From: Acytostelium subglobosum LB1
Lineage: Eukaryota; Evosea; Eumycetozoa; Acytosteliales; Acytosteliaceae
Direction of reading: 5' to 3'
DNA: 64,000 bases
Assembly: GCF_000787575.1 (NCBI RefSeq)
Contig: NW_012236517.1
Span: 65,272-129,271, forward strand
Numbering within the stretch: the first letter of the stretch is position 1; each line of letters starts with the position of its first letter. A program made the position numbers and the translations under genes. The notes under the pieces were generated by a model. That model saw only the letters and a program-made list of their open reading frames with translations, was not told the origin of the DNA and ran no database searches. Below are positions 10,485 through 21,842 of this stretch, one piece after another.

Positions 10485-13400
10485 ATGGACAATAATAATA
10501 ATAATAAAAACAATAGCAATAATAACAATAATAACAATAATATAAGTCCAACCAATTCACCTCCAAGTAAGTAGACGCCTACAGACAGCATGCATTCAAT
10601 CAATTGATGATATATATTAATACCATGATAGAAAAAGCTCAGAAACAAGACAAGGAATCACCTACATTTACACCATCGACAGAGGAAATAGCAAGATTAT
10701 TGCACTTGTTGGTTATGTATGATATCTGCTTATTACATTTGACATTGTCGCCATTCTAACCTGCCAGTTAACTGTTCAATTCATTTAGACCTTTCAGACA
10801 TACTTTGAGTTCACGAACGACCCTACTGATACAGTACCTCACGATATACTCAAACAATTTGCGTGTAAACATGGTCTCGATGAACGCAATCTCTTCAGAT
10901 ATATTGGACACACGTATAAAGACATCTTGTTCTGGACTGGACCAAAGAGGAAAAAGAAATATTTGTTTAGAGAAAAGGTATTACTTTCAGCTGTAGCGAA
11001 TGTATCATGACCAATGAGTAACAATACTAATACACTCCCTATTTAGAACCCGACCACTGTTCATAACTTTGTAGACTGCAGAACAACAAACTCTGCCACC
11101 ATCTCATCTACGACATCATCGATGGATCATGATGATTGGATGCCCAGCAACGTAAGTCCTGCCTTCACAGTGATTAATGAAATGGATGGTATATTAACAC
11201 TGTCATATATATATTTCTAGGATGGGCCCATGGACATGCAGAATGACAGCTTGTTAGACACAGTGGACCAACAGAAAATACTCATTGACGAGTTGAGGAC
11301 TCATAATGACGAGTTGAAGACTCATAATGACGAGTTGAAGACTCATAATGACGAGCTGAAGACTCATAATGACGAGTTGAAGACTCATAATGCAGAGTTG
11401 AGGACTCGTAATGCAGAACAGAAGACACTCATTGACCAGTTGGAGGATACAATCAGGAAGCTTACCATAGAGCTGAATGATTTGATGTCCGTAAACCACA
11501 CCGACGTACTACAGAAGGACTTGAGCATGCGTGGATCCGTATTATCTATGTTTGACACCTTCCAGGCCAGCCAAGTCAAGTACATCATCAGACAGGACCC
11601 AGCCACAGCAATCAAACACGTCCACCAATTCTACAAAGGGAATGGCCCCACTGTCAACAACAAGGCATTGTGGTACACCGAAGATGTCCGCCCCAGTGGA
11701 CCCAAATTATGCCGAGGCATGTGGATCACCTCACCCTCGTCGTCAGCGTCTGCACCACATATCAACACTATCTTTGGCCTAGTACGTCATGGGTATCATT
11801 GGACAGTTGGAGATGCTAGTTACAAATCAACTGCGATCTTCAACTTCAACGCACAACAATTCTTTGTTTGCGGTTCTGGAAAGGCAGTTGCCACTGGTCG
11901 GCGCGCATCTATGTGCGATGATTGCATATCGTTCAGCGAGCGAGCACGGAAAGAGTACTCCAACTACAAGAGGTCCAAGCCCTATCTGGATTCCCCAGGT
12001 GATTCATGGCTCACCAGTAATTACAAACTGACGATGGTTGACCCACTGGTAAAGACCATCACCAGCCTTCTTGCAGACAAAGAGAGTGCAAAGAAGCTCA
12101 AGGAGAGTCTATTCTATCAGATTGTCTACGATCAGTTCAAGTCATGGTCCAACCCCCACGGCGCCCGATGGTCACAAGCCTCGATTGACTACTTCCAAAC
12201 ACTGCTGCACAATCATGGAAAGAAGTTACTGTCACTTTATGTTGGATCCAGACGGGACGTGGCTGATCTTGGAGTTGGAGGTGTACCTGCGCCCAGTCGT
12301 TCAACTCTTCAGGCCAAGACCCAAAGCGCGGCCGTCAACATGTACGACAACAGGACCCACAAGCGCTTCAAGGCCTTGCAAGCAACCGTTGGGCCTGACT
12401 GTCCTCAATTTGGCTTCGTTGCATACGATGAGATTGACATCTCCAAGGGTCTCATTATCAGAAACACCAACTTTGGCAAGGAGATGATCGGCTTGACTAC
12501 AGGGCCTGTCAACCAAGAGAATATTGAAGCCTACCTCAATGATCTCCCCTCGGTTACCGAGAAGCTTGCCACCAAGGTTCTACAGTTCTTCTATGTGTCA
12601 CTCCAGGGCCATATCTCAATCCCCATCGCGCGCTTCCCGACCAATGGCAAAGCTACAATTACTGTTGCAATCAACTGCATCAAGTATTTGATCGGAGTAG
12701 CTGAGAGGTACAACATCCGCATCATTACAGGCACAAGCGACAGCCATGACACACAGAACATAGTTCCCACTCAGATCAAGAATTGGCTAATGGAGCGTAG
12801 TCAATCACCTGTGTCCACTCAGATAACTATCCTGCCATCGCCATCCAACCTGCCATCGTCGTCGACCATTCAATCGCCAACCGCGCTGTCGACCATGCCG
12901 TCGATCAATCATTCGTCCACGCCGACTACCATTCAATCGCCGTCAACCGATCAATCGCCGTCAACCATTCAATCACCGTCGACCATTCCGTTGACCAATC
13001 ATTCGTCCACGCCGACGACCATTCAATCGCAGTCGACCAATCATTCGTCCACGCCGCCGATTACTCAATCGCCAACCGCGCTGTCGACCGTTCAATCACC
13101 GTCGACCATTCAATCGCCGTCAACCATTCAATCACCGTCGACCATGCCGTCGACCAATCATTCGTCCACGCCGACGACCATTCAATCGCCGTCAACCGAT
13201 CAATCGCCGTCAACCATTCAATCGCCAACGACTCTGCCCCCTGCCTTCACCTACAACCACATTTACGACTTTATTCATATAGTCAAGAACCTGAGAAACT
13301 TCTTTCTCGGCCCTGTTCCACTAAATGGACCCGATGGAGAGATCCACTTACGTCCACTGTTTGAGTTGAACACCACCCAGATTCGGGCATTGCTTATCCC

Positions 13401-15381
13401 CGATGACATTCATCCCAGCGACAAGATGAGACTCCAGTCAGTCAAGAATCTCATGTCCAGGAAGGTGACCAAGCACCTGCGAGAGCGTGTACCTGGTTCC
13501 TATCGATACCCTGAGAAAGATACCAAGGATACAAGGTGCTATGGAACACTTGGACTCAGGTTCGACAGTGAGACCACAGCTCAGTTCACCAAGTGGTCTC
13601 AACTCATGGACAAAGACGACGAGGGGTGGTTCGATGTTATGAATATGGACTTCGAGTTTAGTAACCTACACGACCAAGAGCCTGAGTCACATCACTCTGA
13701 TGGTGCCCCACCACTCGAGCAGTCAATCAACATCGGAACATCTGTCCAGTCCGTCAGTCCCAACACTCTGAGCGTCGAGCAGTATGAACAGAAGTTGCAA
13801 GACTTGGCAAAGATCTTCTACTTGAAGCGTGTCTTGACCATCCGCCAATTGAGTTGCTACAAGAAGTCCGCCGGCCGAACACTCAAGATGTGCCCTATAG
13901 ATGGATGTCAGGCCATCTTCTCGTACGATACCTGCTACCAGACACACGTCAATGACGACACTGCACACTCCCTTTTGAGGATTCCTCTCAACTCCGACAA
14001 GGATCAGGCCATTTCATCATTGAAAGATGAGTTCAAGAGGCTCATCCGCGACATTACTCGAGACGAACGCATTTGTCTCCCTGCCAACAATCGCATCAAG
14101 ATCATTCTCCTTGACACAGAGACAGCCAGCTTCGATAAGGGCTCACTCATCGAGGTCTCCGCTCATGAGCTCGCGACGAATGAAGTTTTCTACTCGCTCG
14201 TCAACCCCTTAGCCAGATTCAGCAATGGCGCCATCAAAGCACATGGCATACACCCAGCCGACGTCAACGGATGCCCCTATTGGGATACTGAGGGAGAGAA
14301 GTTCTTTTCATGGCTCAGAAGACACGCCGACGATCACTCAAGAGTGTACATCCTTGCTCACAACAGTGCATTCGATCTGGGTGTCATGGTTCAGTCATCA
14401 CTACGTTCTGGCCTGACGTTGGAATCATTCCCGCCCAATGTATACTTCCTCGACACCATCAACATTCTGAAACACCACAAAGACAAGTTCAATCTTACGC
14501 CACAAGTTGGCATCGAGCCACAGGGCAATGCTGTTGAACTGCACCACGACAACCAATCAGATGACGTGCTCCAGAGCAATGAGGTGTCCTCCGACCAACA
14601 TGACGACACTGATCACCAGTTATCCAACGATTACGTCAATCATTTCAATGGCTCCAGTAGCGACGACGACAGAGATTTCAGTGACGACGACGACAGTGAT
14701 TATTGTGACGACGACAGTGGTGACAACGACGACAGTGGTGACAATAGTGATGTCGACCGTCGTGTGTCAACAGTTCCAGCAACCCCACGACCAGCTGTCA
14801 ATAACGAGATCACTTCTGATGACACACCTTCCAAACCTTCCAAACTATCCTACAGTTTGGACAACGTTACGCGTGCTCTGAACATTGGCAACGTCGATAC
14901 GGCCATGCTATCGAGACATCGCTCCTCCTATGACGTGGTGGTCCTGTATCAGGTACTAGACAAACTGCGCCAACTTGCAGACCGTGACCTGTCGACATTG
15001 TCTTTCCTTCAGAAGGTGGCCTTTCGTTTGCACTCAAATGCCAAAGTCCTCCGTCTCCATTGCTTAGAATATTTGAAGAAAGACACAGACCTGACCACCG
15101 AGATGATACAGGAGCTATATGAACTCTCGCCAAAGACTACCCGTTCCACAAAGACCACTCGTTCCACAAAGACCACTCGTTCCACACAGCCAGCACCTGC
15201 TCCGCAACCGCCCGGTGATGTGATTAATTCAGAGAGGTACTTGGCATTTATGAGTTTCAAAGTGAGCGAGATGAAGGCCTTGCTCAAGGCAAGATCTTGT
15301 CCGTTCAAAAGTGATGAACTCAAAGCTCAATTATGCTACAGACTCTATCTGAAAGAAGATATAGCGGCGCCTACCAAATAA
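10485..15381 (+). CDS. P-element/THAP9-like transposase fused to DEDDh exonuclease and SAP-like domain
   Basis: Five exons (10485-10566, 10632-10711, 10789-10977, 11047-11151, 11221-15381) give about 1,538 residues; the donor at 10712 (GTTATG) is the least certain. Order: Asn-rich start; a small basic domain (FACKHGLDERNLFRYIGHTY, possibly winged-helix); coiled coil with tandem heptads (THNDELK); catalytic core with first Asp in VAYDEIDISKGLII (about residue 555), second in TGTSDSHDTQN (about 659), a Ser/Thr/Pro/Gln-rich insert, then IYDFIHIVKNLRNFF and GWFDVMN as in THAP9-like proteins; C2H2-like finger (CPIDGC...H...H, about 1043-1068); DEDDh exonuclease (DTETAS about 1117, HNSAFDLG about 1199, HRSSYD about 1385) split by an acidic insert; basic TTRSTK repeats; SAP-like end. 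A typical QDxLExFF motif carrying the third acidic residue was not seen. It likely cuts and pastes this element; the nuclease's role is unknown. Confidence 0.85.
11299..11403 (+). repeat. tandem 21-bp repeats encoding coiled-coil heptads
   Basis: Four to five near-identical 21-bp units coding for THNDELK followed by diverging THNAELR and TRNAEQK units. Heptads of this kind predict a parallel coiled coil, matching the leucine-zipper position between DNA-binding and catalytic parts in P-type transposases. Confidence 0.85.
12823..13236 (+). repeat. in-frame Ser/Thr/Pro/Gln repeat tract inside the transposase core
   Basis: Repeated units around STIQSP and NHSSTPTTIQS, with the DNA unit close to TCGACCATTCAATCGCCG, fill about 140 codons between the second catalytic Asp and the IVKNLRN motif. 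The repetition points to slippage or unequal exchange. It would be a disordered linker. Confidence 0.85.
14644..14760 (+). repeat. acidic Asp/Ser tract within the exonuclease domain
   Basis: Runs of GAC codons (SSSDDDRDFSDDDDSD and on) form the core of a roughly 110-residue insert between exonuclease motif II (HNSAFDLG) and the final H-x4-D motif. Low complexity, length probably variable. Confidence 0.8.
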
Positions 15382-15553
15382 ATATATATGTTGACCACTT
15401 TTAATAATTAATTAATTAATTATTAAGTTAATGCCAAAGTGATTGATTGAGTGAGCCAGGTGATTGAGAGGTGCATGGGTTTATGATTTGGCGGGAACAA
15501 TTCAGTTTGAGAATATTTGAAAAACTCGTTGTCGTAAATAGTGACCGTCCTTA

Positions 15554-15574
15554 CTGAGGAGTAGGGCCCCCTTG
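15554..15574 (-). repeat. right terminal inverted repeat
   Basis: Reverse complement reads CAAGGGGGCCCTACTCCT plus three bases, matching the left end with one difference over 21 bases. It is followed at once by the second TAAATTCC. Confidence 0.93.
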
Positions 15575-15582
15575 TAAATTCC
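15575..15582 (+). repeat. target site duplication, right copy (TAAATTCC)
   Basis: Exact match to 10148-10155. Removing the element and one copy would restore an ordinary AT-rich spacer. Confidence 0.93.
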
Positions 15583-15942
15583 TTCTCCTCACCATTGATT
15601 CATTCGACCGACTGATTGATACCAAGAATTAAATCAGAGTATGTGAAGTTCATAAGGATGGTTATGAGTTGTAATGTTAATGATTGAATGGCAACGAATT
15701 AGACAAGGTGACGTTTCTACCCTTACCCTACCTTTACTCTTGCCTGATATGTTAGATTGTTCGACTAACACCACATATTTGATAAGATTGATGACAGCTT
15801 GGGTCATTGGGAGATGAATGAAAGATAAATGAGAGAGACTGCCAACTACTCACTTCACTTGTATATGTAGTCAGTCGTTAACAAAGTTATACAAAGCCAG
15901 ATGGACCGTATAAAAGACAGGTCATTAGAGACCCTCGATACA
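15583..15942 (+). promoter_or_regulatory. spacer with TATA box for the papain-fold-like gene
   Basis: AT-rich spacer after the transposon. TATAAAAG at 15909-15916 is a good TATA element about 27 bp before the ATG at 15943, so that ATG is preferred over the in-frame ATG at 15901, which would lie upstream of the box. Confidence 0.5.
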
Positions 15943-16644
15943 ATGTCCCCTGCATCATCTTCCTTTATTTTTAAAGTAAGTCTTCATATCTTTAACCTGG
16001 CTACCTACCTACTTACTTAGCAATCTCTCTAGCCCCACGATAAATCAATGACAGATATCACTCGTATTCCTGATCGCCCTGCGAATCCCAGTGCTGAGTA
16101 CCTTCAGAATGAAGGCCAGGTATACCTCCTACGATACCCAATGCTCACCGGAACGGCCCACCACTTCTCGGTGATGATCGACCTCCGGGCCCAGTCCGAT
16201 GACCTCAATGTGACAGGCTTGGAGTTCCACCTCATCAAGGGAGACTCTCAATCCGAGAAGGTCCGACTCTACTACTCCTATCGGACCAGGGGAAGGAACA
16301 TCTACAATCCCATCAATGTGGGAAAACTGGGTCAAGTCCTCCAGAATGACGCCTGTCCATATGGTCCAGTCCAGATCCTGCAAGACCACGAGATTGTAGC
16401 CTGGGTCAGCCTCAGATTCTCCAACTTCATCAAATCGTACTGCCACCAAGATAACCACTGGGGTGTCCAATGCAACTGCCAGACGTTCGCAAGGAGTCTC
16501 ATTGGTGACTTAGGTCTCCAATGGCCAGCCGATGTCCAAGTAACAAGTGTGGAGTATCCATGGGTGATGCAGTGGGCGGAGCACTTCAACAAGGGAAGGG
16601 TCAGATCCCACCGGTCTACCTCCAAGACCTGCTCCTTGATGTAG
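15943..16644 (+). CDS. papain-fold-like (LRAT/NlpC-type) cysteine hydrolase candidate
   Basis: Two exons (15943-15975, 16033-16644) make about 214 residues; an in-frame ATG at 15901 would add 14. Key motifs are a His in a strand (TAHHFSVMIDL) and, 90 or so residues later, HWGVQCNCQTFARSLIGDLG, an N-C-x-x-F-A helix. A His before an Asn-Cys motif in this order resembles LRAT/H-rev107 and other permuted NlpC/P60 proteins, in which His and Cys are catalytic; that link is inference. A second member of the same family lies at 42816-43454, with the same H-Y-S, L-x-x-H-L and NCHQFARRL positions and a similar final HWP. Enzyme activity and substrate unknown. There is no signal peptide, so a cytosolic protein. 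Confidence 0.65.
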
Positions 16645-18646
16645 CCATGTATGAACCGACAAGTTGGTCATCTGTGTTGGCAACATTCGTGGATCACCTC
16701 TGTCTCCATATGGCTATCCATCAGTGACAACAGCTTCTATCTCCAACTAGACATGACTGTCCGCCATCCTTCCAAGTTGACGAACCTATTTATCCGACTA
16801 GATTGATAAACTGTGAAGTGACGAGTCCTCATATTGACCCAATAAACGCATCGACAGCAATTATATCTAACAATGCATCGTATGACTTTAATGATGGGAT
16901 GTTGTCATGTAGCTTATAAGGTCAAATGGGTGCAGACGGATCGCCCTTTGACCATCCAAGATCTTTTTTTGGTTTGGGTTGTGAATGGGCACACCCATTC
17001 AAAATGACCATTGGACTTGGGAATGTGGAGTGAGGAACCCTGTTGTTGCTTTGTTGTGGCTTTGATGATCTAATCACCTCATTGTTGATCAGATATATAC
17101 AGAATAGTACTATTCCATCATCATCATCATCTTATTTATTATAAACACTCTAAAGTAGTATAGTTTAGTCTCGTTAGTTAGTTACATTTATTGGTAAGTC
17201 CCCTCAAAAATTACATCATCAGCCAAACAGGCAGGGACAAACAACAGCAGGATTATTTAGAATGAACAGGATCAGTTGTCGATTGATGATGATGCGATTG
17301 CAGTTCATTGTGATAGACGACTATTCATATTCAGAATGTCCATCTCTCTCTCTTATCACTCTAGAGGCGAATACAAACATACAACCTCTGCTTTCCTGTC
17401 ACAGTAGTAACTATTTGTCATTAGTGCCATTCACCTTTACTAGTACACAAACTTGAACAACTACATCTTATTTTGTGTAAACAACAACACCCTATGAGAT
17501 AGATAGGATCACCAATGTAACATCCAATCAACTGCACCCGCCCCTTAATTAATTAATTAAGTAATTCTCCACCCAGGGTGATGATGAATAGACTTCTTTT
17601 GGTCATTTAGCATAATGAACCCTTATCCATCTTGTCTAAATGGTCTGTCATTCAGTCAGTCACACATGACACACCACACAACATTCATTCATTCATTCTT
17701 TCTTTCAATCAATCAATCAATCAATCAAACAATCCAATTCATTCATTCATCCATTAATCCATATCCATCGCAACCAACAACAATGCTGCTGACCATCTTT
17801 GATTAGCCTAAGACCAACAACAACCCCCATCTATCGATAAATAATTAAAGTAACGACATGTGTATTAGGGATGCTGGAAACATTCACACTCTCACACACA
17901 CACACGCACGCACTCACCTTCAACACAAACACAGTGTCAGGTGGAGACGATCGTCAGGCCCAACATTTCTCACTCACCCACCCACAAACCAACTAACCCA
18001 CCCCAGCCACACCCACCACTCTCAACTCACCATTCATTCATTCTTTTTGTATTTGTTTGTTGTTGTTGTTGTTGTCTCCAATCCTATCTGAGCTTGACAA
18101 AGGTCGTCATCAACAATCAATCAAACAAACAACACATCGTCTCACCCCTAATATTGTGTGTGTAACATTATATTATAATATCATTGTATTACCATTTATC
18201 TGTTTCAATTCCATCAATCAATCAATCATTCAAACACATAATCACTCAAAAGAGAAGAGAAAGAGATAGAGAGATTGAGAAGAAGAAGAAGAAGAAAGAA
18301 ACATAGTCAAGACACTAACACTCAGGAACATTGTTCTCAAAAGTAATACCTCCCCTCATTCATTCATTCAATCATTCAATCAAGCAATCAATACATTTAC
18401 CAAGTTCGAATTGCAGCATTATTTATACACATCGATGTCGATACATCACCAACCTTCACAATCATCTACAACAACAACAACGAACCGATCAATAGTCTGA
18501 CGACGATCTCGACGAATATAGATAGATTTAGAATTACATTATACATTACGAATACGACATCAACTCAACCAACAAATAGAATAAGCACCAACAACAACAG
18601 CATCAGACAATTACAACATCTACTATACAGACAGCAGTTATCAACA
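16645..18646. other. 2-kb noncoding stretch, 3' UTR then long promoter/5' UTR
   Basis: No convincing exon on either strand. The first part is 3' UTR with AATAAA at 16840. Two small inverted repeats follow: GGTCAAATGGGTG facing CGCCCTTTGACC (16920-16953) and GAATGGGCACACCCATTC (16984-17001). From 17600 on it is built of CATT/CAAT repeats, CA-rich and AGA-rich runs, typical of a long dictyostelid regulatory region or 5' UTR of the Sec7 gene at 18647. Confidence 0.5.
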
Positions 18647-21460
18647 ATGTTGGAACGCAACTTACTAAAACTACAAATTGAAAACCACCTGAAGCATCAG
18701 CTACAGCAGAGGCATCAAACAGGTCCAATTGGTTCAGTATCATTGCCAATATATACACCGACGCCGACGCCGACACCGACGCCGACTCCGACACCGACAC
18801 CGACACAAACACAGCCATTGTCGACAACAGGTTATAGTAGTAGCAATCCTCCACCAATCGCTCCCAGACAGGACATACAGCCTTCGAGCACACCGCCTTC
18901 ATATCCACCTCCACAGCCACCTCATCTAACACAGAAACAACAACAACAACAACAACAACATCAACAACAGCAACAAATAGAACAACAAATACCAGTAATA
19001 GTATCAACTGTTACTACTTTAGATACAATAGTAGAGGACGATTTCCAAACAATATCAACCTCAACTTCATCGGCAGTAGCAGTCGACGAATCATTCATGT
19101 CAGAGACACCATTTACTTCACCAAAGAGTCTGCCAGATGGTGCAGACCACAAGAACTCACCCGTTCCAACTTCAGCCAAATCAATGTCGTCAACAACCAA
19201 CAGCAACAATGTGACTGTTACCCAACAGCAACAGCCACAGCCACAACAACAACAATTATTACCAACACCTCCACTCTCACCAGAGGATTACTCAGATCGC
19301 TGGTCAGTGCTGCATCACAAGATGAAGACGGTCGACAACCGCCTTGACCCAAAGCGTGGCTCCATCCTTATGGAGCATCTCAGTGAAATGCACAAGCAGG
19401 CGACATCGCAGGTTATTGTTGGCGAGGAAGAGGTGCACTCAGAGTGCAAGGATTCAGACGATACCAACTCGGTCAGCAGCGCGCACCCACCAAACGACAC
19501 GGTTGTATTGGCCGGCATCAAACTCTTCAACGAGAAGCCCAAGAAGGGAGTTGACTATTTCATTACCAATCACTTTATCGAGAGAACTTCTGCCTCTGTG
19601 GCTGAGTTCCTACATACCTGTATTCTACTCAACAAACGTTCTATTGGCGACTATCTTGGCGACAGGTAAGTTCTTGAAATGTTGTTGACATACTCTTAGC
19701 TCAATCAACTCACACACATCTCTCCCTTCACTTCATTAGTGAGCCATTCTGTATTGAGACACTTGAAGCATTCATTGCAAGGTTCAACTTTAAGGATTTG
19801 GACTTTGACATGGCGTTGAGACAACTGCTATACTGCTTCCGACTACCAGGTGAGGCGCAAAAGATTGACAGAATCGTTCAGAAGTTTGCCAATCAGTTCT
19901 ACAGAGATAACCTATCCAATGGAATATTCGAAGATCCTGGTATGTGTACTTTACATTACATCATCTCATTGTTGACCTCACCATACTTATCATCCATCAT
20001 CTTAATCAATCAATCAATCAATATTAGATGCTGTTTATATATTGGCGTTTGCAATTATACTGTTGAATACAGATGTACATAGTCCGGTTATCAAGTCAAC
20101 AATGACCAAATCAAAGTTTATCAAATCACTGACTCGTATCAACAATGGAAAGGACCTACAACAAGAGTATCTAGAGGATCTCTATGATAGAATCTTGTCC
20201 GATGAGATCAAGATGGACCCAGCACAGTAAGTTGTTTGTGTGAATGATCCTTTACCTCTATCCCGACCCTCGCTAACCTAACCATTCCCATTCCATCACC
20301 CTAGAGCACAATTCCCCTATGCAGTAAAGAAGGGATGGTTGTATATTCGTGGTAAGGGAAAGGTAACGGACAAGTGGAGTAAGAAGTGGTGTATCCTTAG
20401 TGAGGGATCATTGTACTTCTTTAGAAAGCCAACGGACACTATACCCGTAAAGTACTTGCGTCCAACCGTGATCACTCCGCAGGGCAAGGAGGTGAAGGGA
20501 AGAAAGCATTGCTTCATGCTCAATCACTCCTCGCCCTTCTCCGAGTTGTTGAGCTCCAGCGGCAACGACAAGACCGAGCAGCTACTTGCTCAACTCAAGC
20601 TCAGAGACACCCAGAAGGTTCCTCGCTTCTGGGACTCGGTGGCTGAGAAGATGGGCGATGAGCTCATCCCTCAGACCAACGCCATCCGACTCGAATCGAT
20701 GCAGGTCGAGGTCTTGGACACAGACTCTGTGTCTTCGGTCGACACCTCCTTCTCTGACGCCTCGTCTGCCTACTGCGAAGAAGACATGTCCAGTTCACTG
20801 TCGTCAAGCTCGTCCTCGCCCAACTCCCCACTCTCATCGTCAGTGCCAGGTCAGGGAAACCAGTATCTCGATCCAAAGAAGAAGGGATTCTCACTGAGAT
20901 TTGGCAAGGAGAAGAAGCAGCAACTGCGACAACAACAACTGCAAGGTCATCAGGAGAGTATGGCGTCTGCCACAGCTGGACCAAACAAGTCACCAAACAA
21001 CCATCACACAAACAACATCAACAACAACAATAACAGCAACAGCAACGGCTACCAGACACCAAACCATTCACTCACTCAACCACGACCAACGACACCAACC
21101 AACTCCAAGCCTGCAACTTCATTGATACGCTCGTCCAGCATATCAACATTCTCCACGCCCAACCCACTCAACGAGTCCACAGGTTCCACCAACAGCAGCA
21201 GTACAACCATCTCCAACTCCTCCAATGCCACCTCACCACTCAAGACATCATCCACACCGTCCACATCCACAACATCTACCACCAACAGCAGCAGCAGTAA
21301 CAGCAACAACAGTAACATTGAGCAACAGCTATTGAAACTCCAACAAAAGATGGAGAAGTCTAAGAAGCAGACCACATGTCTGCTCAGTGCCGAGAGCAAG
21401 CGCGAGATGGAGTCTTGGACCAGACTAGTACTAGCTCAGTTCCAACAACAGAAGCATTAG
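18647..21460 (+). CDS. Sec7-PH domain ARF guanine nucleotide exchange factor
   Basis: Four exons (18647-19665, 19740-19939, 20028-20226, 20305-21460) give about 857 residues. The first 240 residues are low complexity (a PTPTPT run, poly-Gln). A Sec7 domain covers about 285-490: GIKLFNEKPKKGVDYFI at the start, the catalytic loop FRLPGEAQKIDRI with its glutamate finger (in exon 2), and motif 2 LAFAIILLNTDVHSP (exon 3). A PH domain follows (VKKGWLYIRGKGKVTDKWSK onward) and seems to be split by a long Ser/Asn/Thr-rich insert before its final helix (MESWTRLVLAQFQ). It should load GTP on ARF-family GTPases at membranes marked by phosphoinositides, as cytohesins do. It lacks the ankyrin repeats of some dictyostelid Sec7 proteins. 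Confidence 0.92.
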
Positions 21461-21842
21461 CACTGTAGGCACAGACCACAACTTATATATTTATATTATA
21501 TACATCACTATCATCAACATCATCCAATCAATTCATATCAATATCAGTAGTAATAATAGTATCAACCATACAATGGCAGTCCATTATTTATTGTTTAGCG
21601 GATAGACCTTTGTAGAAGGTAGTTGGGCTGCAGCGATGAACAACTTGAACACCCCTTCCGCTTCCAGCTATCCAATACAGTCACCGCCAACTTCCAATCA
21701 CACGCACATATATAGTAGTTGTTGTAAATTACACCATACCATTCCAAACCCAATAAAGGTTGTCCAGCATCCAAGATGTTGCTGGGTAACAATTACAAAT
21801 CAATCAATCAAATGTCTGTCTAGACAAACGAATGACGTTCAT
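21461..21842. other. convergent 3' intergenic region
   Basis: Lies between the 3' ends of two genes that face each other. AT-rich, with TA-rich sequence after 21480. Nothing else recognised. Confidence 0.5.

Larger units (their letters stand above)
10156..15574 (+). mobile_element. complete P-superfamily-like DNA transposon, 5,419 bp
   Basis: The element is bounded by 21-bp terminal inverted repeats (CAAGGGGGCCCTACTCCT plus three bases, one mismatch) and by a perfect 8-bp target duplication. It holds one gene of five exons whose protein has a P-element/THAP9-like catalytic core. The uninterrupted 1,387-codon last exon, near-identical ends and exact duplication suggest a recent and perhaps still competent insertion. 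It landed in the spacer 37 bp after an ankyrin-type gene. Superfamily assignment is by protein motifs and duplication length; the CAAGG end alone would also fit hAT. No second copy of the ends was seen in this window. Confidence 0.9.

Noticed and set aside
10156-15574. hAT-superfamily assignment of the transposon from its 8-bp duplication and CAAGG end
   Set aside because: The protein motifs (DEIDISKGLI, IVKNLRN, WFDVMN) fit P/THAP9-type transposases; no hAT dimerisation-region motif was seen.
17262-17456. ORFs in the 2-kb spacer before the Sec7 gene (also 17615-17806 and 17858-18269)
   Set aside because: Built mostly of translated simple repeats (CATT, CACA, TTG); overlapping frames of equal quality show chance openness.
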